Below, piece after piece: positions 59,583 through 64,000 of a DNA stretch of 64,000 nt (position 1 is the first letter of the stretch; each line of letters begins with the position of its first letter). The notes under the pieces were generated by a model. It was not told the origin of the DNA, ran no database searches, and worked only from the letters and a program-made list of their open reading frames with translations. Made by a program: the position numbers and the translations under genes. Origin of the DNA: Brachybacterium sp. UMB0905 (GTDB lineage Bacteria > Actinomycetota > Actinomycetes > Actinomycetales > Dermabacteraceae); assembly GCF_002871795.1 (NCBI RefSeq), contig NZ_PNHL01000003.1:223395-287394 (forward strand), in the 5' to 3' direction.

Positions 59583-62500
59583 ATGGTCGTTGGAGGCAAC
59601 CCTGTCATCGCGACCGCCGCGATCGGTCTGATCCCCACGATCCAGGGGGTTCGCGGCAACATCGGGTCTCAGCTCGCCGGATCCGCAGTCATGGCGGAAA
59701 CGGACCGGGCCGGTCGGTCCATCGGGTCGAAGCTCGGGCAGTCGATCACGTCGACGCTGAAGAACGGGCTGAAGATCGGCGGGGTCATCACTGGCGCTAT
59801 CGCAGGCCTGACTCTGAAGGGCGGCATCAACCGAGCGCTCGGCATCGAGGACGCACAGGCGATGATGCGAGGGCTCGGACACGACACCGAGTCTGTTGAG
59901 AAGATCATGGGCAACGCCCTCGCCAGCGTCGAGGGCACAGCTTTCGGCCTCGATGCCGCCGCGACTTCTGCCGCCGGAGCTGTCGCCGCGGGCATCAAGC
60001 CGGGCGAGCAGCTAGAGCAGACGATGAAGACCGTCGCGAACGTTGCCGCGGGCGCGAAGGCTCCGATGGAGGAGATCGGCGGGATCTTCAACACCGTCGC
60101 CGCTGTCGGCACCGCGTACACGGGCGACATCAACATGATCGCGCAGCGCGGTATCCCGATTTGGCAGGCCCTCGGTGATCAGCTGGGTAAGTCCCAGGAC
60201 GAGGTCAAGAAAATGGCCTCGAAGGGCGAGATCGACTTCGCCACCTTCGAGCAGGCTGCTCGCCAGGCAGCTGGCGGCGTTGCGACCGCGATGGGCGACA
60301 CAACCCGCGGTTCGATCGCGAACATGCTCACGAGCTTCTCGAAGCTCGGCGCTGATATCGCCACCCGGTTCATGCCGATGGTGAAGGCTGGCGCTCAGGG
60401 CATTCAAGCAACCGTGCAGGCGGTAACCAAAAAGCTCGGACCAGTTCTGGACCAACTGTTCGGGGCATTTACCCCTGCAGCAACAGTCGGGATCGAGGGG
60501 TTCTTCGACGGCTTGGTCTCGAAGATTGACACGTTCGATCCCCAGGTGGTGCTCGACTTTTTCGAGCGCGTGAAGGGATTCGTGTCGGGGATCGACTTCA
60601 CGAGCGTTAGCGGCTTCTTCGGTTCGCTCAGTGGCGGTGCGGGCGGGGCTCTGTCATCGATCGGCGGTTCACTCAGCCAGATCGGCGCGGCGTCGCCGAC
60701 GCTTTTGGCGTCGGGGCTGGAGCTCCTCGGGTCTGCAATGGGGTTCCTCGCGGAGCACTCCGACACCGTCGTTAAGCTGCTTCCTATCCTCATCGCGGGG
60801 TTTGCGGCGTACAAGGTCGCGACGCAGGGCGTGACCGCGGCGGTCACTGCGCAGCGCGCCGCGGACCTTGCGACACTACCCGTGCAGATCGCCCGCAATG
60901 TCACGTCTCTCGCGGCCGCGGTCGCGCGGGAACGGGCAACTATGGCGGAGATCCGCCTCACCGCGGCGACTAGCGCGAACACCGCGACGACAACTCGGGC
61001 GACGCTCGCTGAGCGTGCACGCACGATCGCGACGAAGGCCGGCGCCATCGCGTCGAAGACCGCTGCTGTGGCGACTCGGATGCTTGGCGCGGCGATCCGC
61101 TTCGCGACCGGCCCGATCGGGCTGATCATCACGGGCGTCACGCTGCTCGCAGCGGGGCTCGTGTACTTCTTCACGAAGACGGAGACGGGGCAGAAGCTCT
61201 GGACTCGGATCTGGGGCGCGACCAAGAACGCCGCCGCCGCGGTCGTGGACTGGTTCATGAACACGGCCCTGCCCTACCTGCAGGCCGCTTGGGACGGGAT
61301 CGCTGCTGGCGCGCTGTGGCTGTACAGCTCCGCGATCCTGCCTGCCTGGAACGGGATCAAGACGGCGATTGCTGTGGTCGGTGACTGGGTTACGGGGACT
61401 CTCGTGCCGGGGCTGCAGGCCGCATGGTCTGCGATCGGTGCGGCCGCGATGTGGCTGTGGCAGAACGTGATGCAGCCTGCCTGGCAGGGCATCAAGACGG
61501 TTATCGCGGTTGTCGTGACTGCGGTGCTGCTCTACATCGACATGCTGAAGTTCTACTTCCAGAACGTGATCGCCCCTGTGGCGTTGTGGTTGTGGAAGAA
61601 CGTGCTCGCTCCGGCCTGGAACGGTATCAAGACCGTCATTGGGGCGGTCACTGGCTGGATCGTGAACACTGCGTGGCCGTTGATCAAGCGAGCGTGGGAT
61701 GCGATCGCCAGCGCTGCGATGTGGCTGTGGAACAACGCGTTGAAGCCAGCTTGGGCTGGGATCAAGGCCGCGATTTCGGTGGTCGTGAACTGGTTGATCG
61801 CCGCCGCGTGGCCGATCATTCAGCGAGTCATCGGCTGGATTGGGAAGTACTTCGCGGCGCTGAAGGTGGCACTGGGGCTGTACTGGTCGGCGATCAAGTG
61901 GTCGATCAACGCCGTCGTGTCGTGGTTCCAGAACACGGCGTGGCCGATTGTCTCGAACGTGATCGGGAATCTGAAGTATGGCTTCAACACGATGCGGGAC
62001 AGCATCAAGAACGCCTGGGCCTTCATCAAGGACAAGGCGATTAATCCGGTTGCGACGTGGTTCCGCGACACGATCAAGCCGATGTTTGATCGGGTGACCG
62101 GTGGTGTGAAGAATGCATTCACCAGCCTTCGGGACTCGGTGAAGAAGTCCTGGGAGAAGATCAGGGACACCGCGAAGGCTCCGGTCAAGTTTGTTGTCCA
62201 GGACATCATCCGTGACGGGATCGTGAAGAAGTACAACACGGTCGCGGGTACGTTCGGTGTCGGGACGATCGACGAGAAGAAGTTCTCGGTCGGCTGGGCC
62301 GCTGGCGGGTGGACTGGCCCGGGCTCGAAGTATCAGCCTGCTGGTGTTGTCCATGCGGATGAGTTCGTGATTCGCAAGGAGTCGCAGAATGATCTTCGGC
62401 GTAACGCGCCAGGGTTCCTGGATGATCTGAATCGCCGTGGCGCGCGTGCCCTGGAAGGCATTCTGGGTGGGTACGCGTCGGGTGGCTGGGTGAAGCCGTT

Positions 62501-63686
62501 CCGCGGGCATTTCGCCTCGAACTCTGGGTTCGGGATGCGGTGGGGTCGACTACATGGCGGCATGGATTTCCCCACGCCTGTGGGGACGCCGATGCTCGCC
62601 GTGTCGGATGGGACGATTGTGTCTCGCACCACCACCGGCCCGGCTGGCAACAAGATCGCGATGCAGACGAACATGCCCGGCATCGTCGCTGGCTACCATC
62701 ACCTGTCGCGTTTCGGCGCGCAGTTGGGGCAGCGGGTGACGAAGGGGCAGATCATCGGTTGGCCCGGCAACACGGGCCGGTCGACGGGGCCGCACCTTCA
62801 TTTCTCCATCGCGCGCGACGGCTCCTACGTGAACCCCGCGCCCTACCTGCAGGGCGCGGGTGTCGCAGGGACTGGCGCGAATGATGATGGTGGTGGCCTG
62901 TGGAACCCGTTTGAGGGCTTGTGGGACTCGTTGAAGTCCAAGGTTCGCGAGGGAGTCGGTTCGACGCCGTTCGGCGACATGCTGTTCGAGGTGCCGCAGA
63001 AGCTGATTGGTGGCGCGGTCGATTGGGCGTCGCGGAAGCTCACGGAGTTGGGTGACTGGGCGTCGGACAAGCTGGACGCCACGGCCGGGTATACCCGGTG
63101 GGCTCCGGTAGCAACGCAGGCGCTCCAGATGGAGGGCCAGCTCGGCCCGAAGCGCCTGGCGTCTCTCATGCGGCGCATGAACCAGGAATCCAGCTTCAAC
63201 CCCCGAGCGATCAACAACTGGGACGTCAACGCCCGTAACGGTGTGCCGTCGAAGGGCCTCATGCAGGTCATAGACCCGACGTTCAGGGCGTATGCGCGGC
63301 CGGGATACGACAAGGACATTTGGGATCCGCTGTCGAACATTCTCGCGTCGATCAGGTACGCGATGGCCCGCTACGGCAACCTTGAAAAGGCCTACGACAG
63401 GCCCGGAGGTTACGCCGAAGGCGGCCTGGTGCGGCCGACGCTGTACGACCAGGGCGGGGAAGTTCCACCTGGTCTGTCGGTGATTGCGAACAAGACTCGG
63501 CGTCCAGAGAAGATACTGCCGCCGCGTGAGTCGGAGGCACTGACGGCTATTGCTAGCAATGGCGGGGGCGGTCAGCATTTCCATTATTCGCCTCAGCAGA
63601 TCGATTTGGATGGCGAGATTGAGCATCGTATGCGGCGCGAGTTTGAGTCGATGATGCACGAGGCCCGGAGGGTGGTGTTCGCATGA
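59583..63686 (+). CDS. Tape measure protein with M23 endopeptidase and SLT transglycosylase domains
   Basis: The 1367-residue protein sets tail length. After the N-terminal tape-measure domain (residues about 20-260), helical and hydrophobic stretches include four Trp-rich repeats of the form AMWLWxNxxxPAWxGIKTVIxVV (about 560-745). Around residue 985-1085 there is an M23/LytM domain (RLHGGMDFPTPVGTPMLA ... GPHLHFSI, zinc ligands H-D and H-x-H), and around 1190-1270 an SLT lysozyme-like domain (MNQESSFNPRAINNWDVNARNGVPSKGLMQVI). The two would cut peptide and glycan parts of peptidoglycan during DNA entry. Confidence 0.93.
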   Translation: MVVGGNPVIATAAIGLIPTIQGVRGNIGSQLAGSAVMAETDRAGRSIGSKLGQSITSTLKNGLKIGGVITGAIAGLTLKGGINRALGIEDAQAMMRGLGHDTESVEKIMGNALASVEGTAFGLDAAATSAAGAVAAGIKPGEQLEQTMKTVANVAAGAKAPMEEIGGIFNTVAAVGTAYTGDINMIAQRGIPIWQALGDQLGKSQDEVKKMASKGEIDFATFEQAARQAAGGVATAMGDTTRGSIANMLTSFSKLGADIATRFMPMVKAGAQGIQATVQAVTKKLGPVLDQLFGAFTPAATVGIEGFFDGLVSKIDTFDPQVVLDFFERVKGFVSGIDFTSVSGFFGSLSGGAGGALSSIGGSLSQIGAASPTLLASGLELLGSAMGFLAEHSDTVVKLLPILIAGFAAYKVATQGVTAAVTAQRAADLATLPVQIARNVTSLAAAVARERATMAEIRLTAATSANTATTTRATLAERARTIATKAGAIASKTAAVATRMLGAAIRFATGPIGLIITGVTLLAAGLVYFFTKTETGQKLWTRIWGATKNAAAAVVDWFMNTALPYLQAAWDGIAAGALWLYSSAILPAWNGIKTAIAVVGDWVTGTLVPGLQAAWSAIGAAAMWLWQNVMQPAWQGIKTVIAVVVTAVLLYIDMLKFYFQNVIAPVALWLWKNVLAPAWNGIKTVIGAVTGWIVNTAWPLIKRAWDAIASAAMWLWNNALKPAWAGIKAAISVVVNWLIAAAWPIIQRVIGWIGKYFAALKVALGLYWSAIKWSINAVVSWFQNTAWPIVSNVIGNLKYGFNTMRDSIKNAWAFIKDKAINPVATWFRDTIKPMFDRVTGGVKNAFTSLRDSVKKSWEKIRDTAKAPVKFVVQDIIRDGIVKKYNTVAGTFGVGTIDEKKFSVGWAAGGWTGPGSKYQPAGVVHADEFVIRKESQNDLRRNAPGFLDDLNRRGARALEGILGGYASGGWVKPFRGHFASNSGFGMRWGRLHGGMDFPTPVGTPMLAVSDGTIVSRTTTGPAGNKIAMQTNMPGIVAGYHHLSRFGAQLGQRVTKGQIIGWPGNTGRSTGPHLHFSIARDGSYVNPAPYLQGAGVAGTGANDDGGGLWNPFEGLWDSLKSKVREGVGSTPFGDMLFEVPQKLIGGAVDWASRKLTELGDWASDKLDATAGYTRWAPVATQALQMEGQLGPKRLASLMRRMNQESSFNPRAINNWDVNARNGVPSKGLMQVIDPTFRAYARPGYDKDIWDPLSNILASIRYAMARYGNLEKAYDRPGGYAEGGLVRPTLYDQGGEVPPGLSVIANKTRRPEKILPPRESEALTAIASNGGGGQHFHYSPQQIDLDGEIEHRMRREFESMMHEARRVVFA

Positions 63687-63895
63687 TTACCGCGGTCCTA
63701 GAAACACCGGAGGGGAGTCGCTTCGCGGCGCAGTATGACCATGACGGTCATGCTGAGGGGTGGCTCCTCTCCGAGTTGACCGGGTGGATAGGTGGCGTTG
63801 GTGTTCGTGCTGAGAACGTTGAGCGACTCAGTCATGGCTCGTTCGCGACGGCGTCTTACCGCACGGGTAGAACCATCACCATGGGGATGCTTGCT
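63683..63895 (+). pseudogene. Distal tail protein (Dit-like), 3' part replaced by an IS
   Basis: The frame overlaps the tape-measure stop (ATGA) and encodes VLETPEGSRFAAQYDHDGHAEGWLLSELTGWIGGVGVRAENVERLSHGSFATASYRTGRTITM, the normal start of an actinophage distal tail protein. Beyond about residue 70 the sequence no longer resembles such a protein; on the opposite strand it is the end of a transposase. The exact junction is uncertain (about 63,885-63,905). Confidence 0.65.
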
Positions 63896-63910
63896 GAGTC
63901 CACGGCGATG

Positions 63911-64000
63911 TCAAGGCGTCGAAGCAACATGGGGCTCGCCGGCGAGCAGTCGAGCGAATGCCTCGGTGGGCGTGAGATAGCCCAGTCGGCGGCGGGGTCG
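63911..64000 (-). mobile_element. IS30-like transposase, C-terminal end only
   Basis: On the minus strand the frame enters from the right edge and reads RPRRRLGYLTPTEAF then ARLLAGEPHVASTP before TGA at 63,911. R-P-R-(K/R)-x-L-G-(Y/W)-x-T-P-x-E-x-x is the conserved tail of IS30-family transposases. The body of the element is outside the window, so family assignment rests on 29 residues. Confidence 0.65.

Larger units (their letters stand above)
30573..64000. mobile_element. Siphovirus-type prophage, right end outside the window
   Basis: From the tRNA-Thr remnant rightward the DNA encodes an integrase, lysogeny switch, recombination and replication genes, terminase, portal, capsid, connectors, tail tube, tape measure and distal tail protein in standard long-tailed phage order. 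Lysis, tail fibre genes and the second attachment site are not reached. An IS30-like transposase end appears inside the distal tail gene. Confidence 0.93.

Overview
The window is high-GC, actinobacterial chromosomal DNA. The evidence is the codon bias, a LARTG-type sortase substrate tail, class Ib nrdHIE/nrdF, a furA-katA pair, a DUF418 transporter-like protein and ISL3-family insertion sequences. The gene set looks like a member of the Micrococcales close to Dermabacteraceae (Brachybacterium-like), but this is inference, as there is no rRNA or marker gene to prove it. It divides into a host part (1-30.57 kb) and one long prophage (30.57 kb to beyond the right edge).

Host part. Ribonucleotide reduction dominates. 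An aerobic class Ib set is split into nrdF (4.8 kb) and nrdH-nrdI-nrdE (22.2-19.4 kb). An anaerobic set, nrdD-nrdG (12.0-9.3 kb), lies between them, divergent from a YgbA-like nitrosative-stress gene. Paired NrdR-type boxes, exactly 32 bp apart, lie upstream of both nrdD and nrdH. Other genes are a GNAT acetyltransferase, a HIT protein, tRNA-Lys(UUU), a YigZ/IMPACT protein, a GlsB/YeaQ membrane protein, a DUF418 protein, a Gfo/Idh/MocA oxidoreductase with a long acidic tail, a PlsC acyltransferase, a universal stress protein, furA-katA and a NarL-type two-component pair.

Host mobile DNA. A decayed ISL3 copy (0.86-1.76 kb) truncates an LPXTG-type surface protein. At 13,421-19,028 a composite transposon bounded by outward ISL3 ends carries a three-gene FtsX/MacB-type ABC exporter. 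It is flanked by an 8-bp direct repeat (CGTTTCAC) and splits a gene for a secreted CAP-domain protein. Joining the two flanks restores the CAP reading frame.

Prophage. It is integrated at a tRNA-Thr(CGU) gene: only the 3' half of the tRNA remains at 30,573-30,619, so the rebuilt tRNA and the right end should lie outside the window. From left to right it holds: a tyrosine integrase; an ImmA-like peptidase; a repressor-DUF3800 operon ending in a strongly structured RNA region; a Cro-like gene; a BRO/KilAC antirepressor; a chain of tiny overlapping early genes; YqaJ exonuclease and SSB; RusA; a replication protein with a possible internal origin; a phage tRNA-Ser(UGA) with encoded CCA; HNH; a small leftward operon; a PAPS-reductase-like PP-loop protein; and terminase, portal, MuF, scaffold, capsid, connectors, tail tube, frameshifted tail chaperones (GGGAAAC), a tape measure with two peptidoglycan-cleaving domains, and the start of a distal tail gene. 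That last gene appears to be cut by an IS30-like element at about 63.9 kb, so the prophage may be defective.

Most interesting candidate: the repressor / DUF3800 / structured-RNA unit at 32.4-34.2 kb, which has the layout of an RNA-linked effector carried in a lysogeny module.
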